Source of the DNA: Eutreptiella sp. 'Long Island Sound 2002' | Lineage: Eukaryota > Euglenozoa > Euglenophyceae > Eutreptiales > Eutreptiaceae | Assembly: GCA_964036045.1 (NCBI GenBank) | Contig: OZ038385.1 | Coordinates: 24,326,853-24,390,852, forward strand | DNA length: 64,000 nucleotides | Direction of reading: 5' to 3' | Part shown: piece after piece, positions 21,480-31,129 of the stretch | Layout: each line of letters begins with the position of its first letter | Position numbering within the stretch: position 1 is the stretch's first letter | The notes under the pieces: model-generated | Told to the model about the DNA's origin: nothing | Seen by the model: the letters and a program-made list of their open reading frames with translations, nothing else | The model's database searches: none | Program-made: the position numbers and the translations under genes

Positions 21480-22687
21480 CCGATCACCAGTCTTGTAAAA
21501 TTTCGGCTTCAAAAATTGTACACAGTGTCATCGAGATTCTCAGTGTGTGTAATATTGCGCACACCCATACACAGTCTTGTGAGTTTCTGGCGCAAAAAAA
21601 AAACACAAAATGTAACAATGATCAGGGTTTTGCGTAACCACCCTAGGCTTAATTCAGAAACAGGGACCCACCCACCTAGAATTTTGGCATACCCACAGAC
21701 CGACAAACCACAACCCACGTACCTAACTGCAGTACAACAAAGCATCCTGGCGTTCTTATGGGTCTCCCAAAATCAGTCAGGCTGCTTATGATTTAGACGG
21801 AAATGATGAACGTTGCCTGTCACAATTTCTTCTTGGTGAGATTGGTGAGATCCTTCATCCCTCTGAGGTCGTATCGGTACCAATATTGCGCAACATTTAC
21901 CAGAGCTGCTGATCCACCAATCAGAACAGTGGTATCCTGGGTAGGCACCTGTCTGGTAGAATGGCAGTCCCCAACAAATCACTCACCACCAGCACTGCTA
22001 GGGTTCGGGTTAGGGTCAGGATTAGCAGCTGCATCCTGTACCATACCATCAATCTTATTCTTGATGCTAGAAAGACCATCATCACTTGATATTACTCTTA
22101 TCGTTTGATATCGCTACTTTGCATCTGCCTATCGCAGCCTTGATTGCAGTTACTTTATTGTTGACATCCGCTACAGTAATTGTCATTCTTTTTTGTATAT
22201 TACAAAGGTCTGACACAATATATAAATATTCTCATGTGACATGACCTCGCTGCCCCCCATAGGCAATCAAATAGAAATCATGAATCGTTGTTTCTGAGAC
22301 ACAAGTATTCCATATTCTGCTGCTCCACTATGCATGGCATGTGCTGTAGTGGCAACGGAGAGAAAGTTTGCCGCAGTTTGTCGTCTGGTTTGGGGAGACA
22401 ATGGGACATACCACCGCAGTAAGAAAGGAAATAGCAGTACAACTCTAGCAACCTGCCACCCTAATGTCCTGAATGGAAGCGCTTCGTGTGTCTAATGCTC
22501 ATTACTCATCGTGGTTGGTATGAGGAGGAGGATGATGATTATTTAACACCTCCGACCAGCTATAAGGTACGAATGGAGGAGCATCGTGTCCATTTCACAC
22601 CTATCAACGGCTATGAGGTGGGCTAGGGTGCGCAAAGATCATGCAATGAACACGGGTCTGGTATTGGTTCATAATGTGGACTTGACA
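21480..22687. other. Non-coding transition between host-like and virus-like DNA
   Basis: About 1.2 kb with no supported gene. It contains a short degenerate telomere-like motif (CTAGGGTTCGGGTTAGGGTC at about 22000-22020). It becomes AT-richer towards the right, where the dense ORF region begins. The switch in base use and loss of G/C homopolymers happens here. Confidence 0.4.
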
Positions 22688-25600
22688 TTACTGATCCTGT
22701 AAATAAACCAGAGGATTGATGATCAGCGGCCATCCAACAATGTTTCGGCTTTTGAAAACCAATTCCGTATGGATGACCCTGAAGTCGGTGTAGTCATTGT
22801 CCATGAAACGCTTTGGTCGTGGACCCTGTGACTCTGTGTCGGATGATCTTTTACGAGTCACTGTAGGGTGGCCATGACGAGTGGGGTGGTGGAGTATAGG
22901 TAGTGGTGGAGTGGTGGAGGGTTGGTGGCTGAGTGGTGTGGTGGTGAACGGTGGTGGTGGAGTGGTGGAATGTCGGTTGTCCAGCAGTGCGGTAGTGAAC
23001 GGTGGTGGAGGATGGTCGGCTTGATCTGCTGCGGCAATCTGCTCCGTGTTGATCATGTTTGGGTGCTGGGTTTGGGCGCTGGTAATGTAGTCATTGTCCC
23101 TGAACCGTTTCGGCCGTCGACCCTGTGACCCTGTGTCGGATGATCTTTTACGGGTCACTGTATGGTGGCCATGACGAGTGGAGTGGTGGAGTATAGATGG
23201 TGGTGGGGTGGTAGACTGTTGGTCGCGGAGTCCTGTGGTGGTGAACGGCGGTGGTGGAGTGGTGAAGTGTTGGTTGTCTAGCAGTGCGGTAGTGGACGGT
23301 GGCGGAGGATGGTCGGCTGCGGCGACCTGCTCCGTGTTGATCATGTTTGGGTATATGAATGTGGCACTGGTAATCATAATTGTAGTCAATATCAGTACAT
23401 CCAACGGGGATTGCAACAGGTGTTGCATCGTCATTGGTACTTTGTTCTGTAAGCTTGTCCACGCATGTTGGGTTGTGGGTGTCGATAGTGGTGTTGGTGG
23501 TGGTGGTCTGCTGCTGACATTGTCGTCAGATAATGTGCCGATTATGCATACAACTGATTCATACATTTGCAGTTGACAGTCGATATCCAATGCGGATATT
23601 TCACTGATAGACGTATCGACATTGCCGGCCGGTTTTTCCTGGATCTCATTGCTTTGTAGACAATCAGAACAATCCTGACGCACAAGCTGAATCATTATGT
23701 CCGACCCCAGTTTCATATCTACCTCCGACGCAGTGGCATTATTTCTTATTCTACTGAACATGGCCGCCGTCATCTGAATCACCTCTTTTGTAGCCTGCCT
23801 TGTGTTGATGATATGTGTTTCACGCCAAACTGTAAAACTGGTAAACTGCCGCCATACGTCCTCCGGCAACAACAAGCGCAAAGCCGCATCGACATATCCC
23901 AAAACAGGCACATGTGAAGTTACAGGAACATCAGCATGTCCTTTGACGGCCATAGTTCTGTGTGGATCTATGCGGAGACGTCCCAGTCTTGGTGCTTCTG
24001 TGAGGGATGGATTGGCCGTGCGTTGGGTCTCATACCAGTTGCGAAACTGCTGCCATATATGGTTTGGTTGTAACATTACACTACGATCACTTGTTCGCCA
24101 GAATTCCGTGGCCACGGTCATATATATGTTACAAATAAACAACCGGATATCATTTGGTATTACCACCCCATATGCCGTTGTGTTATGCCTGTCGGATGTT
24201 CCCTGTTCTGCTGGTGGATCGGCTGGCCTTTCCTGTGGTGATATTTGGAGTTTCTGAAAACCGTGGAGTTTTGAGGATGGTGCGTGAGATTGCGTGGGTC
24301 TCTCGAATGATACCTCCTTGTTTTGTGTCCATGTCAATTTTGGTTGCGTAGATTCATACCAGACAAGAAACTGCAGCCATATACTCTTCGGTGGCAGTGT
24401 GATCTTACTACCTGGCCGCCAGAATTCTGTACAAACCCAAACAAATAAGTCGATATGGATCAGTGTGGCCATCTGATGTGCCATATTCGAACTTGTATTT
24501 TGAATGGTTCCAGCTGCCTTTTTTGTAACTTTCCCATTGGCCATGGATACTTGCTGCTCTGTTGCGTTTTTTTCAAATGTTACCTTGTCTGCTGCTGCCT
24601 TCTCTTCTGCTGCCTCTTGTGCCTTTGTTGCTGCTGCCTCTCGTGCCTTTTCTGCTGCCTCTTGTGCCTTTGTTGCTGCTGCCTCTCGTGCCTTTTCTGC
24701 TGCTGCCTTCTGTGCTGCCTCCCTTTCTGCTGCTGCCTTCTGTGCTGCCTCCTTTTCTGCTGCTGCCTTTTCTGCTGCTGCTGCTCTTCGTGCCTCTTCT
24801 GCTGCTGCCTTCTGTGCTGCCTCCTTTTCTGCTGCTGCCTTCTGTGCTGCCTCCTTATCTGCTGCTGCCTTCTGTGCTGCCTCCCTTTCTGCTGCTGCCT
24901 TCTTTTCTGCTGCTGCCTTTTCTGCTGCTGCTGCCTTTCGTGCCTCTTCTGCTGCTGCCTTCTGTGCTGCCTCCTTTTCTGCTGCTGCCTTCTGTGCTGC
25001 CTCCTTATCTGCTGCTGCCTTCTGTGCTGCCTCCCTTTCTGCTGCTGCCTTCTTTTCTGCTGCTGCCTTTTCTGCTGCTGCCTTTCGTGCCTCTTCTGCT
25101 GCTGCCTTCTGTGCTGCCTCCTTTTCTGCTGCTGCCTTCTGTGCTGCCTTCTGTGCTGCCTCCTTTTCTGCTGCTGCCTTTTCTGCTGCTGCTGCCTTTC
25201 GTGCCTCTTCTGCTGCTGCCTTCTGTGCTGCCTCCTTATCTGCTGCTGCCTTCTGTGCTGCCTCCTTTTCTGCTGCTGCCTTTTCTGCTGCTGCTGCCTT
25301 TCGCGCCTCTTCTGCTGCTGCCTTCTGTGCTGCCTCCTCTTCTGCTGCTGCCTTCTGTGCTGCCTCCTTATCTGCTGCTGCCTTCTGTGCTGCCTCCCTT
25401 TCTGCTGCTGCCTTCTGTGCTGCCTCCTTTTCTGCTGCTGCCTTCTGTGCTGCCTCCCTTTCTGCTGCTGCCTTCTGTGCTGCCTCCTTTTCTGCTGCTG
25501 CTACCCTCACTGCTGCTTCCATCGTAAGCGGAACACTGTTGTATGATCTCAGTCCATGGCCGTAGAAATGAATATCTGCTGTAATACCGCCCTTGTGTGT

Positions 25601-28600
25601 ATTGACAATAATCCGCCTTTTTGTGGGATTTTCGCGTATCCGGAACCCGGCTGTATTGATATCGTCGTTTTTTCTGACACCGGCATTGATGATGTCACTC
25701 ATGATGCCGAGGTATTCAATGTTGGTCTCATCCTCCCAGCTTAACCACTGCAAACCCCTGATCAACCCAATTTCGTCGGGTCGCATTGCAGCGTCTGTGT
25801 ACAGGACTAAAGCAGCCACTGTGTCATTCTCTTCTTGCGTATTTTCATTTGTGTGGACCATTTGCTCTTTCACTGAATTTTCTGGCACTGTCGTTTTCAA
25901 CACCACAATATACCTGACCAATTTATGTGGGGCGATGTCAATGTCCAGAAAACTGTTGTAGTACCGAATCTCAAGGTCACTGCTGGTTGTGGGTTCGTAA
26001 ACAACAACAATACTGTAGTTGTCACTGTCATGTCTTTTTGGTTCGTCCTTTCGCAGCTTTGACACCCGGGACATGAATTCTGCAGTGTTGCCTCCGAGTG
26101 TGCTCACATGATTCCCTGTTGGTGCTGTTGTTAGGGTGAGTGTGGGGTGAATTTCCACATTGTACCCATTTGCCACAACACCTCTCAGTCCAAAGTTTCC
26201 CAGTAACCGGTATTGTTGCGACAAAAAGACTTCCAGGCTCTTTCCATGTGCAAAAGACCAGCCGGGTACAGGTTGGGGCTCTACGAAAAATTTATACATC
26301 CGAACTACATTAGTCCAAATTTTCTGCCCGACATCACTGGATTTCTTTTCGGGGGGCGGTTGCCCCACAAGAATATTGACATTGTGCTGTAATTCCAAAG
26401 CTACAACCACTTCAATCCGCTCTTGTTCTGCATTGTTCCATACGTAGCCAATCAGTGTTGAAACATCAGAAAAGTACATCGGCCCCCTGACACCACCTGC
26501 AGCAGTAGAGTAGTAGAGACATACTTGATCGTTCCCTTGTGGTTCCGGTTTGTGTCCTGAAAAATGATCGAAGAGCTGCGTTGCGCGGACAATGCCATCA
26601 TTTGGCGTGACAATTTGACTCATATGTGCTTGTATGTACCATGTACCGTCACGTAAGTCTACTGTATCAAGCGCAACCTTTTGAGATTTTGTAATTTGGC
26701 GATGATATAGCTGTTGATTGGCAATCACGTGATTGTCATGGAAGGGCAATTCAACGAAACAGGTATGCACGTGCGTGTACCCTGTAGTCTCTGCCGTCAC
26801 TGCCACACCGTCATCCTTGCTGTCATATAGTTCCACAGGCGTCAGATAATGTTCATCTTCCGCGTAAAGGGCAAGCACGGAGCGTGTTGTAGGGACTTGT
26901 ACAATTCTTCTCTTTAAATCTTCGAAGGTTGTCAATTCTTCGACTGTCACATCACCATTGTGAAACGTACCTAGGTAAAACATATTGGTACGTGCCTCTA
27001 AACGCATTGCTGACCATATCGCTTTGGCAGGAAACCTCACCTTGATCGTATGCCTTTCATGGTCATATATTATTGATGAAAATGTATATCCCTTCTGGGT
27101 TTCACGGCCTTCTTCTGTATCCAGGACCATTAAATCTCTGTCATCGTCATTGTCATCAGTCTCCTTTGTAACAACACCTTCCTCCTGCTGTAACAAATTT
27201 TCCACCTCCTTGGGCGTCAGGCGGTATGAAGTGAGATCTGTTGGCAACATTGAATTGGGGTCAATACCAGCAACATGTATATGTTTATCTTCGTTCAGGT
27301 TTCGCACAGTAATGAGTGTGTGATTTTTGCAGAAATACTGGTGTGTCTTACCCTCAGCGTCGCCATGTGTACGTGCGAGTGCAGTACGGATTTGGTGAAT
27401 GTGTTCTGACTCTGCAACATTTGTTGCCCATGTGGTGGCCACCGTTGTTGAGGAGTTGAAATGCACATCACCATCAAACGCAAAAAAGGATCCTGCGCCA
27501 TCCGCTGTAAACAGATTATACCACATAGCAAGTTGATCAGTAAGCAGAATTGGATCTCTGCTTGTCTGAACCATTAGAGCGTGATCATTGTCGATCGTGT
27601 AAGGACCAGAAAGGTCAACATCGGGATTCACAAAATTCCATTCATGTTTCTTCAACTCGCCGTTTTGCATTACGAAAAGTGCATGTTTTTTTGGTTGACG
27701 GATGAATTCATCGGGGTTCATCGATTTTGCATACTGACGTACGTCACTTATAAAACCAGAAGGGAATTGTATTGGTGGCATCATTGTATGTGACACGTTC
27801 GACTGCATGTTGATATTTTGCATCTGTGTGTACTTTATTTTGGCTGCACCCGACATGCGAAATTCTTTTTGAATTTGAAATCTTGATTCACCATAGACCC
27901 TGACATACATCTCACCATTCTTCATTTTGTACTCCAGCAGCACACCTTCTTTGTTCTGCATCTTCTGCATTCCCTCTGATGCCCCGGTGCAGGAGTATAC
28001 CTGTCCTATGGTGTATAACACTGTATTACCCATGGCCTGTAGATGCGATTCAATTGACAATGCAATGTAACCATACCTGTCAACTAGTTCGTTTTGCAAT
28101 TCCAGACTTCGCACATATGGATCAATGATAGGGAACCACTCCTTGGTAGAAAAGTATGTCAACAGCAGTGGACCCTGTGTACTGTATTGTGGGCTGTATT
28201 GTACGCTGGATTGTTTTGCGTGTGAGACTTCTTTGGTGTACTCTACATCGGGACTGCGAATTTCAGCTGGATTATCCCCGACTGATGGGGATGAACGTTT
28301 GATGACAATTGAATGCATTGGCGATTCGCCATTTGATGTAATGTGAATTCGCCACTCGTTTTTCCAACGTTGAATAATTTTTGTTTCATTGTCATACTGA
28401 TTGGTTACTTTCCAAAACATCCTGGGATTCATGTATGCATCCAAGTTCACATCGGGGCCCGTGTACCACAACATAGATTCGACAGCTCCTCGTGTGTCCG
28501 GGTCCAGTCTATGCGTATGTTCGTACTGTGTATACGCTATCCCGCTATCCATGTGCCTACCCTTGTACACCATCGTGCCCATGCCACGGTCGGTCAGCAA

Positions 28601-30067
28601 TGTATACAGTCTTGCAAGCTGTGAGACTTTATCTGACGCAGATATTATTTCGTTGGCAATATCGGCAGCTGTTTTCTGCCTTTCGTTGTCTCCAAAGCCC
28701 GTTAGTTCGAAGGTTGGATGTACACGGTTTTTACCGAGTAGAACCTCGAGGGTTACATGGGGATATGTATAATGATATCCGAATAAACCGTGGGTGTGGA
28801 CGTAAAACCCAAGTGGTAACACGTGTGAAATAACGTCCTCATCCCCTGCCGGTGGCACCCATGTATGTATGTTCTCATCTATATTGGACGACTTAATCAC
28901 CCCTGCCCCGTTGCCATACACCATTATGGTATGCCGCTTGTTTACATCCCGGTTCCGAGCAAGTGTCCATACATGGTCCATCGCTTGCTCGTAGAATCCA
29001 ATCGGATCCACAACGGGCTTCTGCACTTCACCATGCAATCGTCGATGTTGTGTCCATACAAGGCCATTTGTGTTAAGCTGAAACTCCTTCGCCGGGTGAT
29101 CATCTCTGAACACATAGTTGGTGTACAGTATATCCATGGCATACGCCGCAGCCTTTGTACTGAGAAGGGCGTTCGGACTGTGAACACCTTCCCGTCTGAC
29201 CCAATTGTTTGTGTCCGCGACTGCAATGTAACCGGGTTTAATCTGTAAGATCAGGATATTTTTGGTGTCATGTTTTGGCATTCGGCTTATCAAAGCGGCG
29301 ACACTTTTTCTTCCCACAAATTGATTGGTTTCTCCACTGTTATATTCACAGTATGCCCAGTATGAATGCAATCCAGCCCCGAGTATCGATTGATTGAGGT
29401 GATCTATTATTGTCGGATTGTAATATATTTGAGTGAGCATTGGAGTCAAGTCAATTTTCGGTATCGAATCCGTGGCCCCCCACTGTGCATTGTGTATGCG
29501 TGGCGGTAGCGACCTGGTATCGTAATCCAAATTGAATATAGGAAATTCAAGGATTTCCACGCCGGGATACCGGAATACTGTATTTTGCCATGCCCATACA
29601 TCAGCAAATTTGTCTGGTAAATTGAACGATCGGAGGTCATCCCTTTTGTAGTTTGATTTTGGGTATGAATTCCTGTGTTGCAAAATGCTGAATTTGTTTT
29701 TTTTTGTCGTCATGCATAGTACATATGTTAGCGGTAGCTGTTTCTGTAGCCATTCCGTCATAGCTTCCTGTGTATGAAGTATATTGTGAATTGGATGTGT
29801 ATTTCCAGGCTCCCATCGGAATACATGGTGTCGTTCTTTGTCAACAAAAATGTCACTGTCTTTCTGCTGAATCAACTGCACCAGGGGCTCGAGTAGTGGT
29901 GTCTGAAATGGCAACAATCGGGGTCTGTTTGCATGTGGGTTTGGTACCACATATTTATTTTTACTCTGGCGTGTCTTGGCTGTTGTCATCCATTGCGCAA
30001 GAGCCATGGCCATGGTCTGAGGTAGATGTAGGCTGCCATGTTGAACATCGCTGTTATCCAGTTCCAT
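22688..30067 (-). CDS. Giant mosaic protein, 2,459 aa, with Ala-rich coiled coil
   Basis: A single ATG-initiated frame of 7.4 kb. Residues 1-1518 are a long unrecognised soluble region without membrane segments. Residues about 1519-1828 are a KAAAEKEAAQ-type Ala/Glu/Lys repeat that should form a long single helix or coiled coil. Then come three related short modules (about 1879, 1989 and 2069) with the pattern TEFW...IWxQFxxWYE, the third reduced to VWRQFTSFTVW. A possible membrane helix lies near 2222. The C-terminal 200 residues are two tandem Pro/Thr/His-rich copies ending in a basic, NLS-like KRSSDT...RPKRF. The leader before the ATG is A/T-rich. It has the size and build of a giant-virus structural or tegument-like protein, but no family is recognised. 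The plus-strand open frames over the Ala region are shadows. Confidence 0.85.
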   Translation of the reverse strand: MELDNSDVQHGSLHLPQTMAMALAQWMTTAKTRQSKNKYVVPNPHANRPRLLPFQTPLLEPLVQLIQQKDSDIFVDKERHHVFRWEPGNTHPIHNILHTQEAMTEWLQKQLPLTYVLCMTTKKNKFSILQHRNSYPKSNYKRDDLRSFNLPDKFADVWAWQNTVFRYPGVEILEFPIFNLDYDTRSLPPRIHNAQWGATDSIPKIDLTPMLTQIYYNPTIIDHLNQSILGAGLHSYWAYCEYNSGETNQFVGRKSVAALISRMPKHDTKNILILQIKPGYIAVADTNNWVRREGVHSPNALLSTKAAAYAMDILYTNYVFRDDHPAKEFQLNTNGLVWTQHRRLHGEVQKPVVDPIGFYEQAMDHVWTLARNRDVNKRHTIMVYGNGAGVIKSSNIDENIHTWVPPAGDEDVISHVLPLGFYVHTHGLFGYHYTYPHVTLEVLLGKNRVHPTFELTGFGDNERQKTAADIANEIISASDKVSQLARLYTLLTDRGMGTMVYKGRHMDSGIAYTQYEHTHRLDPDTRGAVESMLWYTGPDVNLDAYMNPRMFWKVTNQYDNETKIIQRWKNEWRIHITSNGESPMHSIVIKRSSPSVGDNPAEIRSPDVEYTKEVSHAKQSSVQYSPQYSTQGPLLLTYFSTKEWFPIIDPYVRSLELQNELVDRYGYIALSIESHLQAMGNTVLYTIGQVYSCTGASEGMQKMQNKEGVLLEYKMKNGEMYVRVYGESRFQIQKEFRMSGAAKIKYTQMQNINMQSNVSHTMMPPIQFPSGFISDVRQYAKSMNPDEFIRQPKKHALFVMQNGELKKHEWNFVNPDVDLSGPYTIDNDHALMVQTSRDPILLTDQLAMWYNLFTADGAGSFFAFDGDVHFNSSTTVATTWATNVAESEHIHQIRTALARTHGDAEGKTHQYFCKNHTLITVRNLNEDKHIHVAGIDPNSMLPTDLTSYRLTPKEVENLLQQEEGVVTKETDDNDDDRDLMVLDTEEGRETQKGYTFSSIIYDHERHTIKVRFPAKAIWSAMRLEARTNMFYLGTFHNGDVTVEELTTFEDLKRRIVQVPTTRSVLALYAEDEHYLTPVELYDSKDDGVAVTAETTGYTHVHTCFVELPFHDNHVIANQQLYHRQITKSQKVALDTVDLRDGTWYIQAHMSQIVTPNDGIVRATQLFDHFSGHKPEPQGNDQVCLYYSTAAGGVRGPMYFSDVSTLIGYVWNNAEQERIEVVVALELQHNVNILVGQPPPEKKSSDVGQKIWTNVVRMYKFFVEPQPVPGWSFAHGKSLEVFLSQQYRLLGNFGLRGVVANGYNVEIHPTLTLTTAPTGNHVSTLGGNTAEFMSRVSKLRKDEPKRHDSDNYSIVVVYEPTTSSDLEIRYYNSFLDIDIAPHKLVRYIVVLKTTVPENSVKEQMVHTNENTQEENDTVAALVLYTDAAMRPDEIGLIRGLQWLSWEDETNIEYLGIMSDIINAGVRKNDDINTAGFRIRENPTKRRIIVNTHKGGITADIHFYGHGLRSYNSVPLTMEAAVRVAAAEKEAAQKAAAEREAAQKAAAEKEAAQKAAAEREAAQKAAADKEAAQKAAAEEEAAQKAAAEEARKAAAAEKAAAEKEAAQKAAADKEAAQKAAAEEARKAAAAEKAAAEKEAAQKAAQKAAAEKEAAQKAAAEEARKAAAEKAAAEKKAAAEREAAQKAAADKEAAQKAAAEKEAAQKAAAEEARKAAAAEKAAAEKKAAAEREAAQKAAADKEAAQKAAAEKEAAQKAAAEEARRAAAAEKAAAEKEAAQKAAAEREAAQKAAAEKAREAAATKAQEAAEKAREAAATKAQEAAEEKAAADKVTFEKNATEQQVSMANGKVTKKAAGTIQNTSSNMAHQMATLIHIDLFVWVCTEFWRPGSKITLPPKSIWLQFLVWYESTQPKLTWTQNKEVSFERPTQSHAPSSKLHGFQKLQISPQERPADPPAEQGTSDRHNTTAYGVVIPNDIRLFICNIYMTVATEFWRTSDRSVMLQPNHIWQQFRNWYETQRTANPSLTEAPRLGRLRIDPHRTMAVKGHADVPVTSHVPVLGYVDAALRLLLPEDVWRQFTSFTVWRETHIINTRQATKEVIQMTAAMFSRIRNNATASEVDMKLGSDIMIQLVRQDCSDCLQSNEIQEKPAGNVDTSISEISALDIDCQLQMYESVVCIIGTLSDDNVSSRPPPPTPLSTPTTQHAWTSLQNKVPMTMQHLLQSPLDVLILTTIMITSATFIYPNMINTEQVAAADHPPPPSTTALLDNQHFTTPPPPFTTTGLRDQQSTTPPPSILHHSTRHGHHTVTRKRSSDTGSQGRRPKRFRDNDYITSAQTQHPNMINTEQIAAADQADHPPPPFTTALLDNRHSTTPPPPFTTTPLSHQPSTTPPLPILHHPTRHGHPTVTRKRSSDTESQGPRPKRFMDNDYTDFRVIHTELVFKSRNIVGWPLIINPLVYLQDQ
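22786..23365 (-). repeat. Two ~300-bp tandem copies inside the giant gene
   Basis: Sequence at 22798-23085 aligns with 23098-23365 at an offset of 300 bp, with scattered substitutions and a small indel. It encodes the duplicated Pro/Thr/His-rich, RPKRF-containing C-terminal module. The copies keep frame. Confidence 0.8.
24583..25512 (-). repeat. Ala/Glu/Lys-coding minisatellite
   Basis: About 930 bases of TCTGCTGCTGCCTTCTGTGC-type units (plus-strand reading) with variable spacing, coding for AAAEKEAAQK on the minus strand. Higher-order blocks of roughly 190-210 bp recur, including the EEARKAAA variants. Confidence 0.9.
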
Positions 30068-30413
30068 GTGTTTTTGATAAAAATAGATTTGTATTTTGAT
30101 GAATGAATGAATGAAAATGAGTGAAATTTTGTCAGATTGTTAAAAAAAGCGGAAAAAACATGGAACACAACACGGCGGAGTTTCATGTGGGCATATCGCA
30201 TGGGTGCATTACGACTGATTTCGGCAATGATTCCGGCAGACAAGCACACACATAGCGCCAGAGCAGTCAGCGTAGAGATATTCCGCCCAGCACATATATA
30301 CAGCGGTCCGACCAAATTCAGCGCAATCGATAAACCCTGTCCTCCCTCTCTCTCGTAACAGTGAGGAGGCGAGATGCCCCTTGTGCGAGTTTCATGTATG
30401 CAACACACCCAAC
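30068..30413. promoter_or_regulatory. Intergenic leader of the giant gene
   Basis: This 346-bp gap separates two minus-strand genes. Read on the minus strand, the 45 bases before the giant gene's ATG are strongly A/T-rich, with CATTCATTCATC repeats and ATTTTTATC. This fits the A-rich leaders seen before other genes in this half. Confidence 0.35.
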
Positions 30414-31094
30414 CTAAAGCAAAATCTGTACGTTTGTTGCAACCCGCTTACCGTTGCGCAGAGTGGCCATTGTTACATGTAATCGACCATCGTGATTAAG
30501 ATTGAGTGAACAAGGTGGTTCCAGGGGCGTTGTGCGCCGTTTAACGCTTGACGGGAATATGCGATTTCCGAATTTTGAGGCTGGAGCTGTTAGCAGTGCC
30601 TTGTGATTGGCTCTGATATGCGCATCAGTTATATTCTTTTGTTGTATCCTCGGCAGTCCTGTTATTTTCTTGGCGACACTTGGATGTGTCCGCAGCACAT
30701 CGTTGTACGACATAACAGTGAAGTGTGGATTGGATACACCATTGAAAGTGAAATTAGACACCGCAATGGCTGTTGGTTTGTTGTCGACAGTGCCGGGCAA
30801 AACAGTGGCATTTGTGCATTTGGGGGTACTTTTGACAATTGCTCCCCCCCTCATAAAACCAATAGCAGTCTGTAGTTGCTCGATGAATCCTTCGCGAAAT
30901 TGGTTGACAGCAGCGGCATTCGTGTACCTATACTCCAGTGCGAAACTAGGACGCAATGCCGAGCCAAAGACACGCAAACCATTTGACACCAGGGCTAACG
31001 TCGTCTTATACAGGTGGTGGCGGAATAGAGCTTGTACTGACCTCTGAAATTTCCTACTTAGCAAAGCAGTGCGTACCTTTTGTTTCGAGCGCAT
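30414..31094 (-). CDS. Hypothetical basic protein, 226 aa
   Basis: The first ATG in the frame is at 31094 (MRSKQKV), and upstream codons lack an ATG. The product is basic, with no membrane helix. It has a helical N-terminal third (residues 1-80), a middle beta-like region, and a Lys/Arg-rich tail containing SSVKRRTTP. It lies between the giant gene and the PLOD-like gene, all three on the same strand. No family recognised; a DNA-associated or structural role is only a guess from charge. Confidence 0.65.
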   Translation of the reverse strand: MRSKQKVRTALLSRKFQRSVQALFRHHLYKTTLALVSNGLRVFGSALRPSFALEYRYTNAAAVNQFREGFIEQLQTAIGFMRGGAIVKSTPKCTNATVLPGTVDNKPTAIAVSNFTFNGVSNPHFTVMSYNDVLRTHPSVAKKITGLPRIQQKNITDAHIRANHKALLTAPASKFGNRIFPSSVKRRTTPLEPPCSLNLNHDGRLHVTMATLRNGKRVATNVQILL

Positions 31095-31129
31095 AGGTAC
31101 AAACAATACCAGCTGTGTGACATGCGCCT

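Noticed and set aside
24455-25565. Long plus-strand open frames (320-360 codons) rich in Ala, Leu, Cys or Phe
   Set aside because: They are antisense readings of the Ala/Glu/Lys repeat in the giant minus-strand gene, which leaves all frames open.
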